NCBI GenBank assembly: GCA_016709725.1
Contig: JADJMG010000020.1
Location: 1 to 64,000, forward strand
Direction: 5' to 3'
Source: Bacteroidota bacterium
GTDB lineage: Bacteria > Bacteroidota > Bacteroidia > AKYH767-A > OLB10
Length of the DNA: 64,000 nt
The notes beneath the pieces were generated by a model. It worked only from the letters and a program-made list of their open reading frames with translations. It was not told the DNA's origin and did not search any database. The position numbers and the translations under genes are program-made. Shown piece by piece: positions 31,924-40,482 of the stretch. The number at the start of each line of letters is the position of its first letter. Within the stretch, counting starts at the first letter, position 1.

Positions 31924-32919
31924 ATGAAAATCATCATTCCTGTTGCCGGTATTGGTTCGAAACTTCGACCCCATACTCACACACAGCCCAAAGCCTTAGT
32001 TCCCGTTGCTGGGAAACCCATCTTGTCGCATATCGTGGACTACCTGATTGCAGGTGGATTCAATGAATTTATTTTTATTATTGGTTATTTGGGTGATAAG
32101 GTGGAAGATTATGTGAAATCAAAGTACCCTAAGTTAAAAGCTTCTTTCATCATTCAAGAACCTCGAGAAGGAACTGGACATGCCGTTTGGTTGGCCAGAG
32201 AACATGTGGAAGCCAATGACGATTTACTCATCGTGCTAGGCGATACCATCATCGATTACGACTTGGCTGAATTGGTGAAGATGCCACACTCGGCATTAGG
32301 TCTACAAAAAGTAGATGATCCCCGTCAGTTTGGTGTAGCCGATGTGGATTCTGAAGGATTCATCACTCGCTTGGAAGAAAAACCTACCATTCCAAAATCT
32401 AATTTAGCTTTAGTTGGAATTTATCGTTTTCGTGAAGCCGGGAAGTTGATGGAAGCGCTGGATCATATTGTTCGAAATAATATTCGTCATCAAGGTGAGT
32501 TCCATCTAACCTATGGTATTCAACGAATGATTACACAAGGTGAAAAAGTTACAACATTTCAAGTGGGTAGTTGGTTCGATTGCGGTAGTAAAGCCAATTT
32601 GTTAGAGACCAATGAGGTCTTGTTGAAGAAACATTCGGAAGCCATCCATCGAAAATTTAATTTCCACAATACTATCATCATTCATCCAGTTAGTATCGCT
32701 GAACATTGTGATATTTCCGATTCCATCATTGGACCCAATGTCTCGATTGGTGAACATACCATCATCCGACATTCCGTCATCAAAGATTCTATCATTGGCG
32801 CTTATGCTCACTTGGAGACCGCCATCCTTCATCAAAGTATTGTTGGCAGCGATGCCTTCCTCAAAGGCCTCAGTCAAAGCCTTAACATCGGTGATAGCAC
32901 CGAAATAGATTTTAGTTAA
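31924..32919 (+). CDS. Sugar-phosphate nucleotidyltransferase with C-terminal beta-helix
   Basis: This enzyme joins a sugar 1-phosphate to an NTP to make an NDP-sugar for surface glycans. The start at 31924 is chosen because MKIIIPVAGIGSKLRPHT is the canonical N-terminus, giving 331 residues. Landmarks are the nucleotide-binding loop AGIGSKLRPHTHTQPKALVPV, the LGDTIIDYD metal-binding segment and the EEKP motif. From about residue 245 there are hexapeptide-like repeats (ISDSIIGPNVSIGEHTIIRHSVIKDSIIG), as in glucose-1-phosphate thymidylyltransferase and mannose-1-phosphate guanylyltransferase relatives. Exact substrates cannot be read from the sequence. Confidence 0.88.
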   Translation: MKIIIPVAGIGSKLRPHTHTQPKALVPVAGKPILSHIVDYLIAGGFNEFIFIIGYLGDKVEDYVKSKYPKLKASFIIQEPREGTGHAVWLAREHVEANDDLLIVLGDTIIDYDLAELVKMPHSALGLQKVDDPRQFGVADVDSEGFITRLEEKPTIPKSNLALVGIYRFREAGKLMEALDHIVRNNIRHQGEFHLTYGIQRMITQGEKVTTFQVGSWFDCGSKANLLETNEVLLKKHSEAIHRKFNFHNTIIIHPVSIAEHCDISDSIIGPNVSIGEHTIIRHSVIKDSIIGAYAHLETAILHQSIVGSDAFLKGLSQSLNIGDSTEIDFS

Positions 32920-32933
32920 CCATATTGCCATAC

Positions 32934-32953
32934 CCTAGGGATTAATCCCTAGG
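32934..32953. repeat. Perfect 20-bp palindrome between the nucleotidyltransferase and glyA
   Basis: CCTAGGGATTAATCCCTAGG is a perfect inverted repeat, located 14 bases after one stop codon and 11 bases before the next start. No T-run follows. It could be an mRNA hairpin in the intercistronic gap or a repeat-family remnant. Confidence 0.7.
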
Positions 32954-32964
32954 ATAACAAGAAC

Positions 32965-34263
32965 ATGATCGAAAAAGACAAAGTAATATTCAAACTCATC
33001 AAAGCTGAGTTAAAACGTCAACGCCAAGGCATTGAGTTAATCGCCTCTGAAAATTTTGTTTCTAAGCAAGTCATGGAAGCCATGGGTTCTTGTTTAACTA
33101 ATAAATATGCTGAAGGTCTGCCCGGAAAAAGATATTATGGCGGTTGTGAAGTAGTTGATCAAATTGAACAAATTGCAATCGATCGCGCTAAGGAATTGTT
33201 TGGTGCTGTTTGGGCCAATGTGCAACCACATTCAGGAGCACAAGCAAATGCAGCGGTGATGTTAGGTGTGTTGCAACCGGGTGATAAAATTTTGGGATTT
33301 GATTTATCTCACGGCGGACATCTTACCCACGGTTCTCCTGTAAATTTCAGTGGTAAGTTATATGTTCCTAGTTTTTATGGAGTCGAAAAATCGACTGGAC
33401 TCATCGACTACAATAAGCTCGAAGCAACAGCGAAAAAAGAAAAACCAAAACTCATAATTTGTGGTGCTTCGGCCTATTCTCGCGATTGGGATTATGTTCG
33501 TTTAAGAAAGATTGCAGATAAAGTAGGTGCATTATTGTTAGCTGATATTTCACATCCTTCCGGATTGATCGCAAAAGGTTTGTTGAATGATCCGGTTCCG
33601 CATTGTCATATCATCACCACTACTACATAAAACATTGCGTGGTCTCGTGGTGGATTAATTTTGATGGGAACTGATTTTCCAAATCCAATGGGGATCAAAA
33701 CTCCAAAAGGAGAAGTGAAAATGATGTCGGCGATTTTAGATGGTGCTGTATTTCCTGGTACGCAGGGTGGACCGTTAGAGCATGTTATCGCTGCAAAAGC
33801 GGTGGCATTTGGTGAAGCATTAACGGATGATTATTTGCAATACGTAGTTCAAGTTGCAAAAAATGCAAAAGCATTGGCTGCTGCTTTAAATGAGAAGGGA
33901 TATCAACTTATTTCGGGTGGAACGGATAATCACATGATGTTGATTGATCTTAGAAATAAAAATATTTCGGGAAAGGAAGCGGAAAATGCTTTGGTTAGAG
34001 CCGATATTACGTTGAATAAAAACATGGTTCCTTTCGACGATAAGAGTCCATTTGTAACTTCTGGAATACGTGTAGGAACATCTTCCATCACGAGCAGAGG
34101 GATGAAGGAAAAGCATATGAAAAAAATCGTTGGATTTATGGACAAAGTGCTTATGAATAAAGACAATGAAGTGGTTATAGCAAAGGTTAAGGAAGATGTA
34201 CATACCTTTATGGATGCGTTCCTCTTTATGAAAAGTTTGCGATTTATTAATTCAAGGCAATAG
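32965..34263 (+). CDS. glyA: Serine hydroxymethyltransferase GlyA (locally garbled at the PLP-lysine motif)
   Basis: GlyA interconverts serine and glycine and charges tetrahydrofolate with a one-carbon unit, using PLP. The N-terminal part (IELIASENFVSKQVMEAMGS; YAEGLPGKRYYGGCEVVDQIE; LADISHPSGLIAKG) and the C-terminal part (FPGTQGGPLEHVIAAKAVAFGEAL; TSGIRVGTSSITSRGM) are well conserved. Between them the frame hits TAA at 33628-33630, where TTTTHKTLRGPRGG is expected, and resumes in the same frame after about 20 bases. Restoring two bases near 33627 and one near 33645 recovers the PLP-lysine motif exactly. This is an essential, single-copy type of gene, so two nearby sequencing slips are the likely cause. 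Total about 432 codons, normal for the family. Confidence 0.92.
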
Positions 34264-34293
34264 AAATTTGAAAACTGCGTTCTCACAAAATCT

Positions 34294-35340
34294 ATGAATA
34301 GAAAATTACTTTTTATTGGCATTTGGTGTTTGATGAATCTTCATCAATCTGTTTATGCCCAAAGCGGAGGGAATTCGACATTCAGTTTCTTGAATTTAGT
34401 AGCTCCTGCTAGAGCTGCTGCTTTAGGTGGGAATGCAATTTCGACTCCTTCAGAAGATATTACATTATTTGCTCAAAATCCTGCTCTTCTTCGCCCTTCC
34501 ATGGACCTTCATGTTTCCACTAGTTATGTGGGACATCTTGCAGGTATTAAATATGGAAATGTTTTGTTTGCCAAAGATTTTTCGAAAGTAGGAACGTTTG
34601 GTTTCAATATGCAATACATCAGTTATGGTGAGTTTGATGAGACCAATGTGAATGCAGAAAAAGTAGGTGTGTTTAAAGCAGGAGAATATGCATTCAATGT
34701 GGCATGGTCAAAAGCGCTTGATAGCAACTTGTATGTTGGAGCGAATGTGAAATATATATTGTCCAGTTTTGGAAGTAATACATCCAATGGAATAGCTACC
34801 GATGTTGCATTAAATTGGATGAATGATGAGAAATTATGGTCGGCGGCATTTGTTGTGAAGAATGTGGGAACTCAACTTAAAACTTACGAAGGTGCAGAAC
34901 AAGAAAAGTTGCCGTTTGAAGTTCAAGTAGGCGTGTCTCGAAAATTGCCAAAAGCCCCTTTCCGTTTTTCGTTAATTGCTCAACAATTGCAAAAATTTGA
35001 TTTGAGTTTTAAAGATCCCAATGATTCAGGTATTGATCCTCTGACGGGAGAAAGTCAGGAAAAGAAATTGTCTACTTTAAATAAATTTTCAAAGCATCTC
35101 ATTTTAAACTTAGAGATCTTATTTACGCAAAATTTCAATGTGCGTTTAGGATATAATTTCTTGCGTCGCTATGAATTGCAGTTCCCCGAGAAAAAAGGAA
35201 TGAGTGGATTGAGTTTAGGATTTGGATTTAAAATTAATCGTTTTCAAATTTCTTATGCTAATACTATTTTTAATCCCGCAGGAGGTAGTAACCACTTTAC
35301 GGTTTCTACAAATCTGAAACGAAGTGTAATTACCGAATAA
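34294..35340 (+). CDS. porQ: Type IX secretion system protein PorQ
   Basis: This 348-residue outer-membrane beta-barrel protein has a signal peptide (LLFIGIWCLMNLHQSVYAQ). It has the PorQ/PorV-like start of the mature protein, GGNSTFSFLNLVAPARAAALGGNA, followed by repeated amphipathic strands and an aromatic C-terminal region. PorQ is a component of the T9SS, which exports the sorting-domain cargos seen throughout this window. It lies 30 bases after glyA on the same strand. Annotation as PorQ rather than PorV rests on the FNL/FLNL N-terminal motif and length. Confidence 0.85.
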   Translation: MNRKLLFIGIWCLMNLHQSVYAQSGGNSTFSFLNLVAPARAAALGGNAISTPSEDITLFAQNPALLRPSMDLHVSTSYVGHLAGIKYGNVLFAKDFSKVGTFGFNMQYISYGEFDETNVNAEKVGVFKAGEYAFNVAWSKALDSNLYVGANVKYILSSFGSNTSNGIATDVALNWMNDEKLWSAAFVVKNVGTQLKTYEGAEQEKLPFEVQVGVSRKLPKAPFRFSLIAQQLQKFDLSFKDPNDSGIDPLTGESQEKKLSTLNKFSKHLILNLEILFTQNFNVRLGYNFLRRYELQFPEKKGMSGLSLGFGFKINRFQISYANTIFNPAGGSNHFTVSTNLKRSVITE

Positions 35341-35364
35341 GTTTTAAGTTCAAAAGGTAATTTG

Positions 35365-35495
35365 AAAATTTAAACGCAACGGCGCAGCGTAAAAGCAACG
35401 AAAGCAGCGGATACTCATTAAGAAATTATTTCTTTTACCGAATAATTCTTGTCATTACAGCATAAAACTTGAAGCTTGCAGCCTGAAGCTTACAG
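35365..35495. repeat. Dispersed intergenic repeats (AAACGCAGCG-type and AAGCTT-type)
   Basis: 35371-35420 carries a variant of the AAACGCAGCG/GCAGCGG repeat also found at about 42450, 62706 and 63428. 35468-35495 carries degenerate 7-10 base units with AAGCTT cores (CTTGAAGCTTGCAGCCTGAAG), like the arrays at 39689 and 42541. No gene is seen here. Confidence 0.55.
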
Positions 35496-35960
35496 CTAAA
35501 AATCTTTTTTCATTACTCTTCCCAATTCGCGTTTTGCTTCAGCATCTTTAAGGCTATCGCGTTTGTCGTATAACTTTTTACCTCTTGCTAGACCGAGTTC
35601 TAGTTTTGCAAAACCTCTTTCTTCAATGTATAATCGAAGAGGAATTAAAGTAACACCTTTTTCCTTTAATTTGGCTAAGATTCGTTTTAATTGATAACGA
35701 TGCAACAATAGTTTGCGATCTTCTCGCGGTGTATGGTTGGTATAGCCTCCTTTTTCATACGCTGAAATATGTAAATTTTTTACCCATAATTCAGTGTTCT
35801 TAAAAACGCAATAAGCATCTACTAAATTCGCTTTTCCCTCTCGAATGGCTTTGATTTCCGTTCCCGTTAAAACAATACCCGCCTCCCAGGAATCGCTGAT
35901 GAAGTAGTTGAAACTTGCTTTCCTGTTTACTATATTTACGGTGGCGGCAATCTTTGACAT
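35496..35960 (-). CDS. smpB: SsrA-binding protein SmpB
   Basis: SmpB binds tmRNA and brings it to stalled ribosomes for trans-translation. The start at 35960 (MSKIAATVNIVNRKASFNYF, 154 residues) is preferred to 35969, which falls inside the promoter element at 35967-35974. Family landmarks are SWEAGIVLTGTEIKAIREGKANL, DAYC, the RKLLLHRYQLKRI helix, and the basic tail RGKKLYDKRDSLKDAEAKRELGR. No tmRNA gene was found in the window. Confidence 0.96.
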   Translation of the reverse strand: MSKIAATVNIVNRKASFNYFISDSWEAGIVLTGTEIKAIREGKANLVDAYCVFKNTELWVKNLHISAYEKGGYTNHTPREDRKLLLHRYQLKRILAKLKEKGVTLIPLRLYIEERGFAKLELGLARGKKLYDKRDSLKDAEAKRELGRVMKKDF

Positions 35961-35966
35961 GAGGTG

Positions 35967-35974
35967 CAAAAGTA
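35967..35974 (-). promoter_or_regulatory. -7 promoter element of smpB
   Basis: The minus strand reads TACTTTTG, an exact TAnnTTTG. It ends six bases before the ATG at 35960, which predicts an almost leaderless mRNA. Confidence 0.6.
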
Positions 35975-36019
35975 CGCAATTGTTAAATGCTAAGGGGGTG
36001 ATGGATATGTGAACATGGA

Positions 36020-37919
36020 TTAACTTTTCACCGAGTCTTTTGTCACTACCAACACGGGAATATCGAGCTGATGTCGAACGGCATCAACACTAGATCCAAG
36101 AATAAAGTCCATGATTGCTTTGTGTCCATGTGCACCCATGACAAGTAAATCGGCATTTGCATTTTTTACGATTTGTGGAATGGCTTTTCTGGGATTTCCA
36201 AAGCCTAGTTCAATCTCACAGTTGTATCCATTTTCAATCATCTGTTTTTTATATTCTACCAACGTTTCTGTATCCTTTATACTTTCAAAATCGCTGGAAT
36301 CACTTCCCATCCAATGTGCAATGGCACTTTCGCTGATGTGTACTAGAATATAAATGGCTTCTTTTCCTCCTTGGTTAACGGCATTTTGAAGTGCAATTCC
36401 GTCCATCGAACCAAAATCTAAAGTCACAGCAATGCGATTGTATTTTGCAGCTTCTTGTAATTTAATTTCTTGAAAACTTCCATGCGGTAAATAAATGGAT
36501 TTTGGTTTCATCTTCCGGAATACGGGTGCAAACGTGATGTAAAGTAACATGATGCCAACAAAAATGCAAAGTGGAACAACGATGATCCGGAGCCAAATAC
36601 TATCATCTGCATTTAACCAACCTGTTACTTCACCTAACACCAATTTTACATTTAAACTAACAATAATGATGGCACATAACCATGCTGCAATTTTTGTTTT
36701 TAAAGAGATGGTAAAGTTGCCCATTTTGCTTCTGTCACTCACAAAATGAATGAGTGGAATTACGGCAAATCCCAATTGTAAGGAAAGTATGACCTGACTA
36801 AAAATTAATAATTCAGTAGTTGCACTTTCACCTGCAATATGAATGACAAGTACAGCCGGAACAATCGCAATGAGTCGTGTGATGAGGCGGCGGATCCATG
36901 GTGCAATACGTAAATTCAAATATCCTTCCATCACAATTTGTCCTGCTAATGTTCCAGTAATGGTACTGCTTTGTCCGGCGCAAAGTAATGCAACAGCAAA
37001 GAGAATAGGGAGCAAGTTTAGACCCTAATAGGGGTTCTAATAAACGATGCGCATCCATGATATCATTTACTTCATGCATACCCACTTTATAGAAAGTACT
37101 TGCGGCAAGAATAAGAATGGCGGCATTCACAAAAAACGCTGCATTTAAGGCGATGGTACTATCGAGAATATTAAATTTAATGGCTCTAGAAATTTCTTTG
37201 TCCGTTCGATCAAATTTTCGAGTTTGTACAAGCGCCGAGTGTAAATACAAATTATGCGGCATCACCGTTGCGCCAATAATACCGATCGCAATATAGAGTG
37301 CCGTATTACTCATGGTAGTTGGAATAAATCCAGTCATCACTTCTGATATTACAGGTTGTGCAATGATCATTTGTGCCACAAAAGCCAAACCAATGGTAGC
37401 AACTAGACTGATAATAAAAACTTCCATTTTTCGAATTCCATGATTCATCAGAAAGAGTAGGAGGAAGGTGTCAAGTGCACTGATGACAACACCATACATC
37501 AAGGGTAAATCAAAAAGTAAATAGAGTCCAATGGCCATCCCTAAAACTTCTGCTAAGTCGCAAGCAGCAATGGCAATTTCGGCGAGTACGTAGAGGAAAA
37601 TATTTACAAAGCCAGGAAACATTTCGCGCGATGCTTGTGCTAAATCGCGTCCTCTCACTATGCCAAGTCGAACACTTAAACTTTGTAAGAGCAAGGCCAT
37701 TAAATTCGACATCAACAGTACCCATATCAGTGAGTATCCAAACTGACTTCCGCCTGCAATGTCGGTGGCCCAATTTCCTGGATCCATATAACCTACACTT
37801 ACCATATATGCAGGTCCTAAAAAAGCGAGGAGTCTTCTTTTGAAACTCATGCTACTATCCACTTTTATACTTCCGTGTACTTCGGACAAGGAAGTATGTT
37901 GTTCTTTATTTTTACTCAT
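36020..37919 (-). CDS. mntH: Nramp-family divalent metal transporter fused to a universal stress protein domain (one frame slip)
   Basis: This is an inner-membrane Mn2+/Fe2+-proton symporter. The first frame (37919 down to about 37022) has the helix-1 metal motif DPGN (VGYMDPGNWATDIAGG) and the helix-6 motif MPHNLYLHS. The second frame (37015-36020) continues with SGQSST-type CAGQSSTITGTLAGQIVMEG and further helices, then a UspA domain over the last ~150 residues with the nucleotide-binding signature GAHGHKAIMDFILGSS. Removing one A in the AAA near 37021 joins the frames into about 633 residues. The gene overlaps the end of the MntR/DtxR-like gene by eight bases, so the pair is one operon, and manganese repression is probable. 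Confidence 0.9.
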
Positions 37920-38574
37920 GGCTTCTTACTAAAAGGTTTTTACTAACTTCTTTACTGATGAAGATGGATTTTTTATTGCTAAAAATGATTTGCATGCTAT
38001 TGTCGAATTCATCCATCTCTACAATGGAAAATGTACTTCCGGGAATCAATCCTTTCTTTTCTAAATACTGCAGAAAGGAGGGACTGTGATCGTTAACACC
38101 ACTTAATATGTACTTTCCTTTTTTGGTGATTTCAGAAAGTAAAACTTGTCCGTTAGAATGCACTTTTCCATTCGTATCTGGAATAGGATCGCCATGCGGA
38201 TCGAATTTAGGAAAGCCTAAAAATGCATCTAATCTTTTTGTTAATTCATCCGAGCTAACGTGTTCCAACTCCTCTGCTAAATCATGCACTTCATCCCATT
38301 TGAATTTTAGTTTATCCATCAAAAATACTTCCCATAAACGATGACGGCGTATGATGCTTAAAGCAACTTTTTCACCTTTACGAGTGATTCTCACGCCATG
38401 GTAACGTTCGTATTCGACCATGTTTTTCTCCGAAAGTTTTTTAATCATATCGGTAACAGAAGCTGAACTGGTCGATAAAGAACCCGCAATTGCAGATGTA
38501 AGAACTGAATTTTGATTTCCAGTACTCAAATGATAAATGGCTTTCAGGTAATTTTCTTCGGTAGATGTGGTCAT
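37912..38574 (-). CDS. DtxR/MntR-family metal-dependent transcriptional regulator
   Basis: This 220-residue regulator has an N-terminal winged helix (residues 5-65, EENYLKAIYHLS ... YERYHGVRITRKGEKVA), a dimerisation/metal-binding domain with HRLWEVFL, HDLAEELEHVSSDELTKRLDAFLGFPKFDPHGDPIP, and a C-terminal FeoA/SH3-like domain (from about residue 150). It probably senses Mn2+ or Fe2+ and represses itself and the overlapping Nramp gene. A perfect two-armed operator-like palindrome lies 36-51 bases upstream of its start. Confidence 0.92.
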   Translation of the reverse strand: MTTSTEENYLKAIYHLSTGNQNSVLTSAIAGSLSTSSASVTDMIKKLSEKNMVEYERYHGVRITRKGEKVALSIIRRHRLWEVFLMDKLKFKWDEVHDLAEELEHVSSDELTKRLDAFLGFPKFDPHGDPIPDTNGKVHSNGQVLLSEITKKGKYILSGVNDHSPSFLQYLEKKGLIPGSTFSIVEMDEFDNSMQIIFSNKKSIFISKEVSKNLLVRSHE

Positions 38575-38593
38575 TTGTTAATTAAGATATTGG

Positions 38594-38625
38594 CAAATGT
38601 AATAAATAATTTAGACTTGTCTAAA
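38594..38625 (-). promoter_or_regulatory. Promoter and MntR/DtxR operator of the metal-transport operon
   Basis: 38594-38601 reads TACATTTG on the minus strand (-7 element). 38610-38625 is the perfect palindrome TTTAGAC-TT-GTCTAAA, overlapping the spacer and -33 region. This resembles DtxR-family boxes. Its position would let the metal-loaded regulator block RNA polymerase. It lies between the divergent mntR-like and pyrD genes and could affect both. Confidence 0.7.
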
Positions 38626-38670
38626 AATATTATTTGATACCTATAATTTATTATTTATTAATCTTGCAGT

Positions 38671-39688
38671 ATGTACAAAAGCATCATTCGACCTCTTCTT
38701 TTTCGGATGAATCCGGAAGCCGCTCACCATTTCACTTTCAAGGCGTTGAAGGTGGTTTTTCAATTCCTGGAATACAATATATTGCTAAGCAAATGTTTAC
38801 CTTACTGAATAAAAGTCTGGAAAAGAAATTATGGGATTAAAATTCCCAAATCCAATCGGGTTGGCGGCTGGCTATGACAAGGACGGAAAATTATTCAAAG
38901 AGCTTTCATCCTTTGGATTTGGATTTATTGAAGTAGGAACCGTTACTCCAAAATCACAACCTGGGAATGATCAGCCACGCATGTTTCGATTACCAAAAGA
39001 CAGCGGACTCATTAACCGAATGGGTTTTAATAACGAAGGCGTTCAAGTTTTAAGAAAGCGTTTAGAGAACAGACCATCCAATATTATTGTAGGTGGAAAT
39101 ATTGGAAAGAACAAAGCCACCGCAAACGAAGATGCATTGAGCGATTATGAAATTTGTTTTGAAGAATTATACCCTGTTGTCCATTATTTTGTAGTGAATG
39201 TAAGTTCGCTCAATACACCCGGTTTACGAGCTTTGCAAGAGCGTGAACCGTTAACGAAATTATTAAAACGCTTATCCGATCTCAATCAGCAAAAAAAACC
39301 GAAACCACTTCTTTTAAAAATTGCTCCCGATTTAACCAATGAACAGTTAGATGAAATTGTGGATATTGTAAAAACCGTAGGGCTGCAAGGTATCATCGCA
39401 ACGAATACAACTATCTCCCGAGATAATTTAAAAACAGACGAAAGCATAACGAAAGAAATGGGAGGATTAAGTGGTCGACCCGTCACAAAAAGAAGCACCG
39501 AAGTGATTCGTTACATTCGCAAAATAGCAGGAAAGGATTTGGTGATTATTGGTGTTGGTGGAATTTTTAATGCCGATGACGCTAAAGAAAAATTAGAAGC
39601 TGGTGCTGATTTGCTACAAGTGTACACTGGATTTATCTATGAAGGTCCGGGCATGGTTAAGAAAATTTTATCGGGATTGCTGCATTGA
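38671..39688 (+). CDS. pyrD: Quinone-dependent dihydroorotate dehydrogenase PyrD (two frame slips)
   Basis: Class 2 PyrD oxidises dihydroorotate to orotate at the inner membrane and passes electrons to quinone. The start at 38671 encodes MYKSIIRPLLFRMNPEAAHH, the class 2 membrane-associated helix. The frame then slips near 38791 (AAA; one more A restores SKMFTLLNKSLEKKLW) and near 38833 (GGG; one more G restores WGLKFPNPIGLAAG). The catalytic domain is intact: GLAAGYDKDGK, INRMGFNNEG, VVNVSSLNTPGLR with the catalytic serine, LLKIAPDL, ATNTTISR, GGIFNADDAKEKLEAGADLLQVYTG. The uncorrected open frame starts at 38831. Confidence 0.93.
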
Positions 39689-39731
39689 GCTTCAAGCTTC
39701 AAGCTTCAAGCTTCAAGCTACAAGCTACAAA
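39689..39731. repeat. 7-bp tandem repeat (GCTTCAA/GCTACAA) directly after the pyrD stop
   Basis: Four or five copies of GCTTCAA followed by two of GCTACAA begin immediately at the pyrD stop codon. No T-run or hairpin typical of a terminator is seen. Similar AAGCTT-cored arrays lie at 35468, 42541 and 62804. Confidence 0.75.
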
Positions 39732-39771
39732 AATCTATTCTAATTAAAAAGTCAACCTATTTCAGGCTAGG

Positions 39772-40346
39772 TCACAACATCCAACATCTAAAATCCAACA
39801 TCCAAAATCCGACCTCCAACATCCTCTGTACCTTCAACACCGACGCCACACTCATTCCATCTTTGATTTCCCCGTTCATCACCATCTCCACTAGCTCAGC
39901 GAATGGAAGTTTTCTAATTTGAAGTTGTTCGGTTTCTTCGGGTGAGCTACCTACTTCTTTCAGTCCTCTTGCTATAAAAGTATAACCAATTTCATCCGAA
40001 ACGGAGTTGCTTAATTGTATCTCCATTACTTTTTCCCAATGCGTTGCTTGCAACCCAACTTCCTCTTCTAGCTCGCTTTGCTGCTTCTAAAGGATCTTCG
40101 CCTTCCAGGACAACCACCCTCTGGGACTTCCCATTCGTAGGTGTTAAGTGTATAGCGGTATTGTCCAACGATCCATGTATTATTATTTTCATCGAGCGGA
40201 ATGATTGCAATAGCTCTATTTTTATAATGAACAACGCCATATATTCCAGGATTTCCTGCTGGATTGAGCACCTGGGATTCAGTAACTTTTATCCATGGAT
40301 TTTCATACTTGATTTCGGAGCTTTTGGTGGTCCAAGGATTTTTCAT
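39772..40346 (-). CDS. Nudix hydrolase, ADP-ribose pyrophosphatase-like (frame slips inside the Nudix box)
   Basis: The N-terminal part (40346 down to about 40095) reads WTTKSSEIKYENPWIKVTES ... GQYRYTLNTYEWEVPEGG, typical of ADP-ribose/ADP-sugar pyrophosphatases. The Nudix box is split over three frames: EVPEGG in the first, EGEDPLEAAKR in the second, and QATHWEKVMEIQLSNSVSDE in the third (40053 onward). Corrected, it would approximate GGxxEGEDPLEAAKRELxEEVG. The last ~15 residues (LEVGFWMLDFRCWML) are read from a degenerate intergenic repeat of CATCCAAAAT units at 39776-39822. The original stop was therefore probably lost to repeat growth or to another slip. Product about 190 residues. Confidence 0.8.
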
Positions 40347-40482
40347 TTTAGATGGGTAAATGGGTTCATATTATATTGATGGTAAATAATAATTTACTGC
40401 AGAAGCTGTGTTAGATCCTAATACTAATCGCGGATCTTTGGCGTTAATGCATTAGTTTCGCAAAAATGATCATTGTTTTCTT

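Noticed and set aside
33628..33630. Stop-codon recoding at TAA in glyA
   Set aside because: The surrounding residues do not match the family even with readthrough; base loss explains the motif better.
38651..38666. Consensus promoter for pyrD
   Set aside because: TAATCTTG has one mismatch to TAnnTTTG and no clear -33 box, so it is not listed as a separate feature.
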